Positions 34,277-43,095 of a DNA stretch of 64,000 nt are shown here, piece after piece. Origin of the DNA: Micromonospora lutea (GTDB taxonomy: Bacteria > Actinomycetota > Actinomycetes > Mycobacteriales > Micromonosporaceae); contig NZ_BOPB01000014.1 of assembly GCF_016863535.1 (NCBI RefSeq), positions 124,001 to 188,000 of the forward strand. Reading direction: 5' to 3'. Position 1 is the first letter of the stretch; each line of letters starts with the position of its first letter. Both the position numbers and the translations under genes were made by a program. A model generated the notes under the pieces. It saw only the letters and a program-made list of their open reading frames with translations, had not been told where the DNA came from and did not search any database.

Positions 34277-35683
34277 TCAGACCCGCCCGGCGACCTGCCG
34301 CCCGGATACCGCTTCCCCCGGCCAGCAGATGTTGGGTGCCGGCACCCCGGTGCGCAGGCCGAGAGGTCGCGCCGTCGGGACCACCTGGTCGGCCCGGGTG
34401 GCTGAATGCCGTGCGGGGCCGCCCATCCGTCCGCCCCAATACCACAGCCCGAGGTAGCTGACCAGGCCGACGTTCAGGGGCGTCTCGATCCCACCGGCGA
34501 TCCAGGTGCCGAGAACGACGGTAATCCCCGCGAACCCCACCAACTGGAGCGAGTTGTACCGCCGCCTGCGCAGGGACCGCTGAGTGAGGATCTGGAGCAA
34601 GACGCCGAACAGGGCGGCCAGGAAGATCAGACCGACCGTGTCGAAGTTGTAGTGGATCGAGCCCCAGAGTGACGGTGGGGAGGTGCCGCGGGTAGACCAG
34701 TAGACCGTGTAGAAGATCTCGGAGCTGAGCGTGCTTCCCCGGTGGCCGGGCAGGACGCTGAGCAGTCCCTCGAGCCACTCGCCGCCGTTGCGGACCGGCA
34801 GCATGGATGTGTAGTTGAAGGCCGCGATGCCCGACGCCTGGTTGTCGTGTACGAAGCGGTCGACGAGGTCGGTCGTCACCGCGCGCAGCGGGCTCTCGCC
34901 CTGCCCGTCACGCCGAGCCAGGACGTAGGTCGACAACATGACGAGCGGCAGCCCCAGCACGATCGGCAGGATGGCCACCCGGGGCAGGCGCCGCCGGTTG
35001 TGCAGGTACGCGTAGACGATCGCGGTGGTCAGGAACACGACCAAGGCGCCGCGTTGCCCGGTGCCCAGGAGCGCGACAGCGGACAGTCCGATGAGAACGA
35101 CCGAACCCGCCCGGGCGAAGAGACCGCCCCGGCTGAACGACCATACGGCCACCACGAGGGTCAGTGCCGGCAGGATAACGTTCTTGAACTGGTTGACGAA
35201 GCCGGGGAACAGGTAGTTCTCGCCGGCGTACGAATCCAGGCGCAGGTTGGCAATGTCCGCCGGTGCCCCGTCGAGTTGGCCCTGCAGCCCGAGGAAGAAG
35301 GCGCTGTATCCGACGGCGGTGAAGTACGCGACCGTCACGACAGCCGAGACCGCGATGACGAGCAGGATCGCACCGGTGGGTGCCACCAGCGTGACCGAAT
35401 AGTCGGAGTAGGCGGCCTTGACACCCCGTCGGCGCGAGATGTGCTGCATGACCAGACTGGTCGTCATGCTGGCGACGAGGTACAGGGCGACGGCGGCGGC
35501 CATTAGCTGTGCGTAGAACAGTTCCGTGGCGGACTCGGTGTCGACCAGGCGCACGGTGCCGTAGAGCATCAGCAGTTGACAGACCACGAAGATTCCGTCT
35601 GGCGTGAGCAGGCCGTACCGGCGCATCGCTACCGCGTAGTGGACGGTGGCGAGCCCGAGGACCGGAAGAAACAGGGTGATCAT
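34277..35683 (-). CDS. Wzy-like O-antigen/EPS polymerase
   Basis: 468 aa from ATG 35683. It is polytopic (about 10-11 spans, for example TGAILLVIAVSAVVTVAYFT and VAILPIVLGLPLVMLSTYVL), with a large external loop holding HDNQASGIAAFNYTSMLPVR and STLSSEIFYTVYWSTRGTSP, before the last pair of spans. This shape and the flippase next to it fit an oligosaccharide-repeat polymerase, although Wzy sequences are poorly conserved. The C-terminal tail (about 50 residues) is hydrophilic and Pro/Gly-rich. It starts 5 nt after the reductase gene. Confidence 0.83.
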   Translation of the reverse strand: MITLFLPVLGLATVHYAVAMRRYGLLTPDGIFVVCQLLMLYGTVRLVDTESATELFYAQLMAAAVALYLVASMTTSLVMQHISRRRGVKAAYSDYSVTLVAPTGAILLVIAVSAVVTVAYFTAVGYSAFFLGLQGQLDGAPADIANLRLDSYAGENYLFPGFVNQFKNVILPALTLVVAVWSFSRGGLFARAGSVVLIGLSAVALLGTGQRGALVVFLTTAIVYAYLHNRRRLPRVAILPIVLGLPLVMLSTYVLARRDGQGESPLRAVTTDLVDRFVHDNQASGIAAFNYTSMLPVRNGGEWLEGLLSVLPGHRGSTLSSEIFYTVYWSTRGTSPPSLWGSIHYNFDTVGLIFLAALFGVLLQILTQRSLRRRRYNSLQLVGFAGITVVLGTWIAGGIETPLNVGLVSYLGLWYWGGRMGGPARHSATRADQVVPTARPLGLRTGVPAPNICWPGEAVSGRQVAGRV

Positions 35684-35688
35684 CTGGG

Positions 35689-36648
35689 TCAGCTCCGCGA
35701 GAGACGGACAGTCGACACATCGGGTGGCCCGCCCGATGGCCGTGGTGATGTGGTGGCCCGTCGGTCAACGGGGACGAAGCCGTCGCGCGCCCACCGCGCC
35801 CGCGCCTCTACCAGGTGGAAGATCATCTCCGGCCAGGACGGCGGCCGGTATCCGGTCGTCTGCGCCAGCGCCTCGGCCGACATTGAGCGGTCACAGACGA
35901 AGCCGTCGTGGGAGACGATTCGCCCGGCCCAGCCGTACACGTTCGCGACCAGCTTGAGTAGCTCGTACTTGGAGATCGGCGACGCCGCCACGTGGTAGAG
36001 GCCGGTGAGGTTCTCCCGCGGTAGCACCACCGACCGCAGCAGCCGGGCGAACTCGACGGTGGTGATGCCGCTGTAGATCGCCTTGGTGTAGCCGGACACG
36101 ACGCCATTCTGGGAGAGGAACCAGTCGACCAGGGACCGGTGACCGCTGAGTTCGTGGCCGATGATCGACGTACGCAGCGTCAGGGCCGGTGCGCGGTCGA
36201 CCTCGCCGAGCAGCTTCGACCGGCCGTACAGGTCCGGTGGGTCGGGGATGTCGGTCTCCACGTAGCCACCCCGGTCTCCGGAGAAGACGCAGTCGGTGCT
36301 GACGTGCACCAGACGCATGCCGCGCCGCGCGCACTCCTCGGCGAGCTGGTGCGGGAACAGGGCGTTGACGGTGACGGTGTGCACGGCGTTCTGGACCTCG
36401 GGACGCTGTTTGATCACACCCACGCAGTTGACCACCACGTCGGGACCCACCTGGCCGAGTAGCCGGCCGACCCGCCCCTCGGCGAGGACGTCCACCCCGG
36501 TGGTGACCCTTTCCGCGACGGTCGGCGGCAGGCCGGCCACCCCGCGCGCGGCACCGTGCACCTCGATGCCGGGGGCGTCCAGCAGTTCCCGCATCAGGGT
36601 GTGCCCGAGCATGCCGGTGGCGCCCAGGACGAGTACCCGTCGGTTCAT
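35689..36648 (-). CDS. RmlD-like SDR sugar-nucleotide reductase (FnlB/WbjC-type role)
   Basis: 319 aa from ATG 36648. The Rossmann NAD(P) site is RRVLVLGATGMLGHTLMREL, the catalytic Ser-Thr region is LVHVSTDCVFSGDRGGYVET, and the YxxxK motif is DLYGRSKLLGE. It belongs to the dTDP-4-dehydrorhamnose-reductase family. It shares an operon with a UDP-GlcNAc 4,6-dehydratase/5-epimerase and faces an FnlC-type 2-epimerase. It most likely reduces the 4-keto sugar in UDP-L-FucNAc synthesis rather than making rhamnose, and no rmlABC genes are present. It lacks the cupin domain of CapF. It overlaps the upstream GT gene by 4 nt. Confidence 0.85.
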   Translation of the reverse strand: MNRRVLVLGATGMLGHTLMRELLDAPGIEVHGAARGVAGLPPTVAERVTTGVDVLAEGRVGRLLGQVGPDVVVNCVGVIKQRPEVQNAVHTVTVNALFPHQLAEECARRGMRLVHVSTDCVFSGDRGGYVETDIPDPPDLYGRSKLLGEVDRAPALTLRTSIIGHELSGHRSLVDWFLSQNGVVSGYTKAIYSGITTVEFARLLRSVVLPRENLTGLYHVAASPISKYELLKLVANVYGWAGRIVSHDGFVCDRSMSAEALAQTTGYRPPSWPEMIFHLVEARARWARDGFVPVDRRATTSPRPSGGPPDVSTVRLSRS

Positions 36649-37946
36649 CGTCGCACCCGCTTTCCGTTGGACCTGCTGCCGCCCTGCGCGGCAGCGGCGA
36701 GCAGTTCGGCGAGGACCTGCGCGTTGGCCCCCTCGCTCATGAGAAGTCGGTAGTGGTCGAGGCCGGCAAGTCCCATCGCCCGTAGCTGCGCGCGTGGGGT
36801 GGCGTGCGCCAGCCGGATGGTCTGGGCCAGCTGCTGGGGATTGCCCGGTGCGGTGGTGAATCCGGCCCCGGCTTCGCGTACCGCCCGCGCGGCGTCTCCT
36901 GGCGCGCAGGACAGGACCGGCTGGCCGCAGGCGAGGATGGTCTGCACCTTGCTCGGCATGGTGATCTGGAACAGCGGCTCGTCCGCGAGGCAGACGAGCT
37001 GGATGTCGGCGGCGGCCATCACGGCGGCCATGTGTTCCGGCGCGACCGGGTCGACGAAATGAATCGTGCGGAGGCCGAGTTCCCCGGCCGCGGTGCGCAG
37101 GGCCGGTTTGCTCACCCCGTCGCCGACCAGCACCAAGTGGACGTCGGTCAGGTCGCGGAGCTGGCCCATGGCCGCGACCGCGACGCCGAGGTCCTGCGCC
37201 GGTCCGTGGTTCCCGCCGTACAGCACCACGAAGTCGTCGGGGGACAGGCCCAGTCTGGTGCGCAGGTGCGGGTCTGGCTCGGTCGGCTGCATGAGCTTCT
37301 CGTCGGCCCAGTTGTAGACGACTGACACCTTCTCCGTGGGCACGCCCCGTGCGGCGAGGGTGTCCCGCAGCCCGGGGGAGGGGACCGTGACGTGTTCGGC
37401 CCAGCGGTAGGTGAGATCGGTGAACCGGCTCAGCGTCGTCTCCGCGACCCGGCGAGCCGGACCGCGAGTGAGGAAACCTGTGGCGAAGACCGAGTCGGGC
37501 CAGAGGTCCATCACCATCAGCACGTACGGGATTCCCCACCGCAGCCGGGCCGTCAGGGCGGCGGCCGCCGCCGTGGCCGGCGACGAGTAGACGAGCGCCA
37601 CATCGGCAGTACGTAGCAGCGACGAACCCAGCAGCGTGGAGGACGCTGCCCAGGTCAGGTAGTTCGCGGCACGACCGACCGCGGACCGGTCATGGCTCGG
37701 GTGCAGCGGGGTCCGCAGCACCCGGAGGCCGTCGACTTCATCCATCACGGGCCGTCGGTGTGGGTAGCCCGCGTGGACGATGCCGGTCGGATAGTTGGGC
37801 ACCCCGGTCAGGACGTCCACCTCGAAGCCCTGCCGGCGTAGGCAGCGGGTGAGACCCAGGGGGATGGGCACCGGTTCCGGCGGGAAGAATTGGCTGATCA
37901 ACGCGACCCGGGTGACCGCCGGGTCGACCGTCCCGGCCCCGGTCAC
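36645..37946 (-). CDS. WbuB-type GT4 glycosyltransferase (probable L-FucNAc transferase)
   Basis: 433 aa from GTG 37946, overlapping the dehydratase stop by 4 nt. The start of the fold is TRVALISQFFPPEPVPIPLG, then FEVDVLTGVPNYPTGIVHAG, VMDLWPDSVFATGF, and FVVLYGGNHGPAQDLGVAVA. The PEP/LTG-PNYP-G pattern is characteristic of WbuB-like transferases, which in E. coli O26 and related clusters travel with the fnl genes and add FucNAc. Position within the FucNAc operon supports the same donor here. Confidence 0.87.
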   Translation of the reverse strand: MTGAGTVDPAVTRVALISQFFPPEPVPIPLGLTRCLRRQGFEVDVLTGVPNYPTGIVHAGYPHRRPVMDEVDGLRVLRTPLHPSHDRSAVGRAANYLTWAASSTLLGSSLLRTADVALVYSSPATAAAAALTARLRWGIPYVLMVMDLWPDSVFATGFLTRGPARRVAETTLSRFTDLTYRWAEHVTVPSPGLRDTLAARGVPTEKVSVVYNWADEKLMQPTEPDPHLRTRLGLSPDDFVVLYGGNHGPAQDLGVAVAAMGQLRDLTDVHLVLVGDGVSKPALRTAAGELGLRTIHFVDPVAPEHMAAVMAAADIQLVCLADEPLFQITMPSKVQTILACGQPVLSCAPGDAARAVREAGAGFTTAPGNPQQLAQTIRLAHATPRAQLRAMGLAGLDHYRLLMSEGANAQVLAELLAAAAQGGSRSNGKRVRR

Positions 37947-38992
37947 GTGTCGCGGAATTCGCTCGGCTGGCCGACCTCGTCCAACTGCGCACGGACCTCC
38001 GGCAGGGTCAGCAGCAGCGACATGATCTCGGCAACGTCCAGCCGACGGGCGTTGTGCGAGTGGTAGTCCGCGATGTGCTCCTGGCGGGTGTCGCCCTCGT
38101 CGAAGTACAGGGCGTAGTTGAGGTCGCGGCTGTCGATCGGTACCCGCAGGAAGTCGCCGAAGTCTTCGGCTCGAGCCAGGTCTTCCCGGCTGGCCAGTGT
38201 TTCGTACAACTTCTCGCCGTGCCGGGTGCCGAGCACCTCGAACTTCGCCGGAACCCCGAACAGGTTGCACAGCGCGGTGGCGAGGTCGGCGATGGTGCAG
38301 GCGCCTGCCTTGCGGATGAAGATGTCACCGGACTGGCCGTGCCGGAACGCGTGTTCGACCAACTCGACGGACTGCCCCAGCGACATCAGGAACCGGGTCA
38401 TGCTCGGCTCGGTCACCGTCGGAGCCACGCCGTTGCGAATCTGCTCGATGAACAGCGGGATGACCGAGCCCCGCGAATACATGACGTTGCCGTAGCGGAC
38501 GCAGCAGACCCGTGTCCGTGCCGACGGGTTGTTCCGCGCGTGCGCCTGGGCGACCTTCTCCATCAGCGCCTTGGTCATGCCCATCGCGTTGATGGGGTAG
38601 ACGGCCTTGTCCGTACTGAGCAGCACCAGTGTCTCGATGCCGTTGCGCTCGCAGGCGTCGACGACATTGGCGCTGCCGAGCACGTTGGTCCGTACCGCCT
38701 CCAGCGGGAAGAATTCGCAGGACGGGACCTGTTTGAGGGCGGCGGCGTGAAAGACGAACTCCACACCACGGGCCGCCTTGTGGACGCTGTCGAAGTCCCG
38801 GACATCCCCGACGTAGTAGCGCACCCGATCGTCGCGCAGCCGGTGCCGCATGGCGTCCTGCTTGGACTCGTCACGGCTGAGTACGCGCACTTCGGCGGCA
38901 CCGGCGTCGAGCAACCGGGAGACCATCGTCTGCCCGAAGGAGCCGGTGCCGCCGGTGATCAAGAAATGACGACCCGAAAGCGAGGAATCCAC
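37943..38992 (-). CDS. UDP-GlcNAc 4,6-dehydratase / 5-epimerase (FnlA/WbjB/CapE type)
   Basis: 349 aa from GTG 38992, which sits just after AGGAGGAAAT. The extended SDR motif is RHFLITGGTGSFGQTMVSRL (NADP site), the active-site region is GIETLVLLSTDKAVYPINAM with a GMTKALMEK (Met replaces the usual Tyr, a hallmark of this inverting dehydratase family), and CVRYGNVMYSRGSVIPLF follows. It makes the UDP-2-acetamido-2,6-dideoxy-4-hexulose used for L-FucNAc. It is first gene of the leftward operon (dehydratase, WbuB-like GT, reductase, Wzy, Wzx) and is divergent from the FnlC-type epimerase. Confidence 0.92.
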   Translation of the reverse strand: MDSSLSGRHFLITGGTGSFGQTMVSRLLDAGAAEVRVLSRDESKQDAMRHRLRDDRVRYYVGDVRDFDSVHKAARGVEFVFHAAALKQVPSCEFFPLEAVRTNVLGSANVVDACERNGIETLVLLSTDKAVYPINAMGMTKALMEKVAQAHARNNPSARTRVCCVRYGNVMYSRGSVIPLFIEQIRNGVAPTVTEPSMTRFLMSLGQSVELVEHAFRHGQSGDIFIRKAGACTIADLATALCNLFGVPAKFEVLGTRHGEKLYETLASREDLARAEDFGDFLRVPIDSRDLNYALYFDEGDTRQEHIADYHSHNARRLDVAEIMSLLLTLPEVRAQLDEVGQPSEFRDT

Positions 38993-39106
38993 ATTTCCTC
39001 CTGTCTTTCTCTGCTGCCCCCGGGGGAGCTGGTGATTCGCATCGAATCGGACCATACAGCTCGACAACTGTCGGCGAGACACGATTGGTGAATCAACGGC
39101 AGATTC

Positions 39107-39135
39107 AATAAGGTGACCATTGCTCGTACCTTATT
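39107..39135. promoter_or_regulatory. inverted repeat in the divergent FucNAc promoter region
   Basis: AATAAGGT (39107-39114) and ACCTTATT (39128-39135) are exact inverted copies 13 bases apart. They lie in an unusually AT-rich 120-bp stretch between the divergent dehydratase and 2-epimerase genes. It could be an operator or an RNA hairpin. Confidence 0.5.
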
Positions 39136-39220
39136 CGCGTTACCTTCAGCTGGTTTGAATCGTTGAACTTCGGTCCGTTGTCGGCCCATTGTCGGAGCCG
39201 GCCGTGCGAAGGGTGGGGCG

Positions 39221-40345
39221 ATGACGCGGGTCATGACCGTGGTGGGAACGCGACCGGAGATCATTCGGTTGTCCCGGATCATGGAGCGATTGGACCGGAC
39301 GGTCGACCATGTGCTCGTCCACACCGGCCAAAATTGGGACCGCTCGTTGTCCGACGTCTTCTTCACGGAGATGGGGATTCGGGAACCCGACCGCTTCCTC
39401 CGGGTGGACACGTCTTCGCTCGGGCGGGTGCTCGGCGGCGTCCTCATCGGCGTGGAGGAGGCGATCCGGGAGCTGCGACCGGACGCGCTACTCGTGCTCG
39501 GCGACACCAACAGCGCCATCGCCGCCGTGATGGCGCGGCGGATGCGGGTGCCGGTCTACCACATGGAGGCGGGTAACCGATGCTTCGACCTCAACGTGCC
39601 GGAGGAGACCAACCGCCGTCTGGTCGATCACGTCGCCGACTTCAATCTGGTCTACAGCGAGCACGCTCGCCGCAACCTGCTCGCCGAGGGACTGCACCCC
39701 CGACGGATCCTGCACACCGGCTCGCCGATGCGGGAGGTGCTCGACCACTACCGACCCGAGATCGAGGCGTCGCCCATTCTGCACCAGCTGGAGCTCGAAT
39801 CCGGGGGGTACTTCGTGGTCAGTGCCCACCGGGAGGAGAACGTGGATGATCCCGCCCGACTGCGGCGGCTGCTCGACTGTCTGCGGGCGGTACGCGCCGA
39901 GTGGGGTCTGCCCGTGCTGATGTCCACCCACCCGCGTACCCGCAAGCGGCTGGAGTCCCTGTCCGACGACGGGACGGACCTCGACGGCATCGCCTTCCAT
40001 GAGCCGTTCGGTTTCTTCGACTACGTACGCCTGCAGACCCAGGCCCGGTGCGTCCTCTCCGACAGCGGCACCATCAGCGAGGAGGCCGCGATCCTCGGCT
40101 TCCCCGCGGTGACCCTGCGCGACTCGATGGAGCGGCCGGAGGCGCTGGATGCCGGCGGCATCATCATGACCGGCCTGGATTGCGACGGGGTCGTCGAGGC
40201 CGTCCGGGTGGCGATCGACCAGGTGGCGGTGGCCGGCGTCCCCTGTCCGGCCGATTACCAGGTCAGCGACACGTCTCGGCTGGTGGTGAACTTCATCCTG
40301 TCGACCGTGCGACGGCACCACGACTGGGCGGGCATCCGCAACTGA
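39221..40345 (+). CDS. UDP-sugar 2-epimerase of the FnlC/WbjD/CapG type
   Basis: 374 aa from ATG 39221. It is a WecB-fold enzyme: MTVVGTRPEIIRLSRIMERL, HVLVHTGQNWDRSLSDVFFT, LVLGDTNSAIAAVMARRMRV, YHMEAGNRCFDLNVPEETNR, VVSAHREENVDD, and RCVLSDSGTISEEAAILGFP. The late motif VTLRDSMERPEALDAGGIIM replaces the R-E/T-ERPE of WecB and is typical of FnlC/CapG, which completes UDP-L-FucNAc from the talo intermediate. It is thus a different activity from the WecB paralogue at 30.3 kb. It is the only rightward gene of the cluster and ends at a strong hairpin facing pglF. Confidence 0.9.
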   Translation: MTRVMTVVGTRPEIIRLSRIMERLDRTVDHVLVHTGQNWDRSLSDVFFTEMGIREPDRFLRVDTSSLGRVLGGVLIGVEEAIRELRPDALLVLGDTNSAIAAVMARRMRVPVYHMEAGNRCFDLNVPEETNRRLVDHVADFNLVYSEHARRNLLAEGLHPRRILHTGSPMREVLDHYRPEIEASPILHQLELESGGYFVVSAHREENVDDPARLRRLLDCLRAVRAEWGLPVLMSTHPRTRKRLESLSDDGTDLDGIAFHEPFGFFDYVRLQTQARCVLSDSGTISEEAAILGFPAVTLRDSMERPEALDAGGIIMTGLDCDGVVEAVRVAIDQVAVAGVPCPADYQVSDTSRLVVNFILSTVRRHHDWAGIRN

Positions 40346-40356
40346 GCCGTGACGCG

Positions 40357-40390
40357 AAGGGCTGGTGACCGAGCGGGGTCACCAGCCCTT
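40357..40390. terminator. bidirectional terminator between fnlC-type gene and pglF
   Basis: AAGGGCTGGTGACC (40357-40370) pairs perfectly with GGTCACCAGCCCTT (40377-40390) around a 6-nt loop, 11 nt after one stop and 17 nt from the other, between convergent genes. Confidence 0.85.
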
Positions 40391-40407
40391 GTCGCGATCG
40401 GATGGTC

Positions 40408-42279
40408 TCAACGCGGCAGCGGTAGGCCACCCAGGACGGTGTCGCCGCCGCGGCCGGCCGGTTCGGCGCAGAACCGGGCCAGCTCGGCAATGACCTTTTC
40501 CGGGTCGTCGAACGGGTCGAGGCCGCTGACCTCCAGTGGATCGAGCGGGGGCACCGCGACGTGCGACACCAACGGGTGCAGCGGACGGGCGTCGGTCTCG
40601 CCGGTGCCGAGCAGGTCCTCGTGCAGCTTTTCGCCCGGCCGTAGCCCGGTGTAGACGATCGGTACGTTGCTGGCGGCCTGCTCGGCCATCTGCCGGGCCA
40701 GGTCGGCGATGCGTACCGGTTCACCCATGTCGAGCACCAGTGCCTCACCGTCGCGCCCGATCTCGGCGGCCTGGAGCACCAGGTGCACTGCCTCCTGCAC
40801 GGTCATCAGATACCGGGTCACCTCGGGGTGGGTGACGGTGAGCGGGTTGCCCGCCTCGATCTGCCGCTGGAAGGCGGTGACCACCGATCCTCGGCTGCTC
40901 AGCACGTTGCCGAAGCGGACGCTCAGGAAGGTGCCCGGGAACCGGGAGGCGGCGTGCGCGGTGAGCCGTTCGGTGATCCGCTTGGAGTAGCCGAGAACGC
41001 TTATCGGGTCGGCGGCCTTGTCGGTGGAGATGTTGACGAACTTCGCCACGTCCTGGCAGGCGTCCAGCACCGACAGGGTGCCCCACACGTTGGTCTTCAC
41101 CGCCTCGCCCGGGTGCCGTTCGAGCAGGGTGAGGTGCTTGAGCGCGGCGGCGTGGAAGATGATCTCTGGGCGGCGTTCCCGGATGATCCGCCGGATGGCC
41201 TCGTCGTCGCGCAGGTCGGCCAGGATCAGCTCGGGCCCGTCCAGCATCGCCCGACCGTTAAGTGACATCTGGAGCGCGTGCAGGGCCGACTCGTCGCGGT
41301 CGAGCATCATCAGCTCACCCGGGTCGGCCTTCATCACCTGTCGGCACAGTTCGGAGCCGATCGAGCCACCGGCGCCGGTGACCAGGATTCGCCGGCCGGT
41401 GAGGCCGTTGGTGCGTACCGCCATCTCGGCGACCACCTGCCGGCGGCCGAGCAGGTCGCTGATCTGCACATCGCGTACATCGGTGACGGTGATCCGGTGA
41501 TCGACCAGGTCGCGTACCGGCGGGAGCACCTTGAACGCTGCCCCGGTGTTCAGGGTGGCCTCCCGGATCTGCCGGATGAGTGCGGCGTCGGCGTTGGCGA
41601 CCGAGAAGATCACGGTGGTGGCGCCGGTGCGTCGTACCGCCTCGGTGACGTCGCCGCGCCCACCGAGAACCCGGACGCCGTCGACGCAGAGGTTGCGCTT
41701 GTCCGGGTCGTCGTCGAGGGCTCCGACGGGCCGGTAGCGGCTGCGCGGGTCGGTGAGCAGTGCGCGGAGCAGGCCCTGGCCGGCGTCGCCCATCCCGAAC
41801 AGCAGCACCGGAGTCGACGAGCGGACGTCGGGGCGCAGAGACAGGTCGCGCCGGTGCCGATAGGCGAACCGGACGGCGAGCATGAACAGCAGGGCGAGCG
41901 CGCCGCCGACCAGCGGGGTGCTCGCCGGCACTGGGCGGTCGGGAACCGAGAGCACGCCGAGCAGGAGCACGGCAACGGTGGTGAGTGCGGTGCCGGCCAG
42001 CCCCTGCACCTCCGGGAGACTGCCGAGCGGGTGACGCCCCGAACGCATCCGGCGCGCCCCCGCCACCGCTACGTGCAGCCCGGCGGCAAGCAGGCCGCAG
42101 CCGGCGGCGCGGGTCAGTTGGGTGGTGGTCAAAGCGAACTCGTAGCGGGTCCAGGCGGCAGCGACGAACCCGCCGACCCAGGCGGTGGCATCGGTCGCGA
42201 GGAACGCCAGGGTGCGCCACCGGATCCTGGTCCGGCGCGCCGTCGGGTCCGGGTGCCGGCTGGTCTGTGTGTCCCGCAT
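40408..42279 (-). CDS. pglF: membrane-bound UDP-GlcNAc 4,6-dehydratase (PglF/WbpM/CapD family)
   Basis: 623 aa. Four N-terminal spans (LAFLATDATAWVGGFVAAAW, AAGCGLLAAGLHVAVAGA, TTVAVLLLGVLSV, VGGALALLFMLAVRFAY) precede a CoA-binding-like Rossmann domain (TPVLLFGMGDAGQGLLRALL). The catalytic SDR domain follows (GRRILVTGAGGSIGSELCRQ; FVNISTDKAADPISVLGYSK; SVRFGNVLSSRGSVVTAFQR). Again Met/Lys-type STDKA replaces the Tyr motif. It makes the UDP-4-keto-6-deoxy-GlcNAc aminated by PglE. It lies 171 bp downstream of pglD. That gap is AT-rich (GTATAAGCGTTTTGTAGGCT) and may carry a separate promoter. Confidence 0.93.
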   Translation of the reverse strand: MRDTQTSRHPDPTARRTRIRWRTLAFLATDATAWVGGFVAAAWTRYEFALTTTQLTRAAGCGLLAAGLHVAVAGARRMRSGRHPLGSLPEVQGLAGTALTTVAVLLLGVLSVPDRPVPASTPLVGGALALLFMLAVRFAYRHRRDLSLRPDVRSSTPVLLFGMGDAGQGLLRALLTDPRSRYRPVGALDDDPDKRNLCVDGVRVLGGRGDVTEAVRRTGATTVIFSVANADAALIRQIREATLNTGAAFKVLPPVRDLVDHRITVTDVRDVQISDLLGRRQVVAEMAVRTNGLTGRRILVTGAGGSIGSELCRQVMKADPGELMMLDRDESALHALQMSLNGRAMLDGPELILADLRDDEAIRRIIRERRPEIIFHAAALKHLTLLERHPGEAVKTNVWGTLSVLDACQDVAKFVNISTDKAADPISVLGYSKRITERLTAHAASRFPGTFLSVRFGNVLSSRGSVVTAFQRQIEAGNPLTVTHPEVTRYLMTVQEAVHLVLQAAEIGRDGEALVLDMGEPVRIADLARQMAEQAASNVPIVYTGLRPGEKLHEDLLGTGETDARPLHPLVSHVAVPPLDPLEVSGLDPFDDPEKVIAELARFCAEPAGRGGDTVLGGLPLPR

Positions 42280-42450
42280 GTGCGGCTCCTGTGCTGTCGA
42301 CCACTTCCGCCCGGGGCGAGCGGAAGGAGCAATGCGCTCTTGTCCTTGTTACATGCCGTATAAGCGTTTTGTAGGCTTTTCGGCGATTGATGGCGGATCG
42401 CTACGGACCTGGTGACCGGCTGGATCATCGGTCCTGGTGACCGGGCCGGA

Positions 42451-43095
42451 TCAGCGGGCTGGTACGCCCTTGACCACGACGCTGGCAGGCACGTCACGAA
42501 CCACGCAGGCGCCCGCGCCGACGGTGCTGTCCCGCCCCACCCGCAGCCCCTGCAACACGGCGGCGGTGGTGCCGACGAGCACCCCTTCCTCCAGCCGACA
42601 GTCGCCTGAGATCGCGGCCAACGGGTTCACCGACACGTGGTCGGCCAGCTCACAGTCGTGCCCGACGGTGCAGTTCTGGTTGAGATGCACGTGCCGCCCG
42701 AGAGTCACGTTTGTGGTGACCCGAGCCCCGGCGAAGACGACCAGACCGGGGCCGTGCCGCAGGTCGGAGCCGAGCGTGGCGTTGGGGTGCACGAGACTGG
42801 CCGCCGGTATCCCGTACCTGTCGATCCGTTCGGCGACCGCCCGCCGGACCCGCGGGTCACCGATGCCAATGACGTGATGGGTGTCGGCGGGTGCCCCGGA
42901 GAACCAGGACACCCCGCCGAGGTACGGCACGTCGTGTCGCTGCACCCGCTTGAGGTTCACCTCGTTCGGACGGTCGTCGACGAAGCCCAGCACCTGCCAC
43001 CGGGGCAGAAGAGCGGCGGCGTTCACGGCACTGGCGATGGTCAGGACCTCCCGACCGTGCCCGCCGCAGCCGACGATGACCAGGGGTACCGTCAC
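42451..43095 (-). CDS. pglD: sugar O/N-acetyltransferase, PglD/NeuD family
   Basis: 214 aa from GTG 43095. The N-terminal nucleotide-sugar-binding Rossmann domain (VPLVIVGCGGHGREVLTIAS, VLGFVDDRPNEVN) leads to a C-terminal left-handed beta-helix: IHPNATLGSDL-like VHPNATLGSDLRHGPGLVV, then HVHLNQNCTVGHDCELADHV with the catalytic His in VGHDCEL. It acetylates UDP-4-amino sugars using acetyl-CoA, giving UDP-diNAcBac. It overlaps pglE by 4 nt and so is translated with it. Confidence 0.92.
   Translation of the reverse strand: MTVPLVIVGCGGHGREVLTIASAVNAAALLPRWQVLGFVDDRPNEVNLKRVQRHDVPYLGGVSWFSGAPADTHHVIGIGDPRVRRAVAERIDRYGIPAASLVHPNATLGSDLRHGPGLVVFAGARVTTNVTLGRHVHLNQNCTVGHDCELADHVSVNPLAAISGDCRLEEGVLVGTTAAVLQGLRVGRDSTVGAGACVVRDVPASVVVKGVPAR

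Noticed and set aside
35689..36648. Rhamnose pathway (rmlD)
   Set aside because: The reductase is RmlD-like, but rmlA, rmlB and rmlC are absent and FucNAc-pathway genes flank it.
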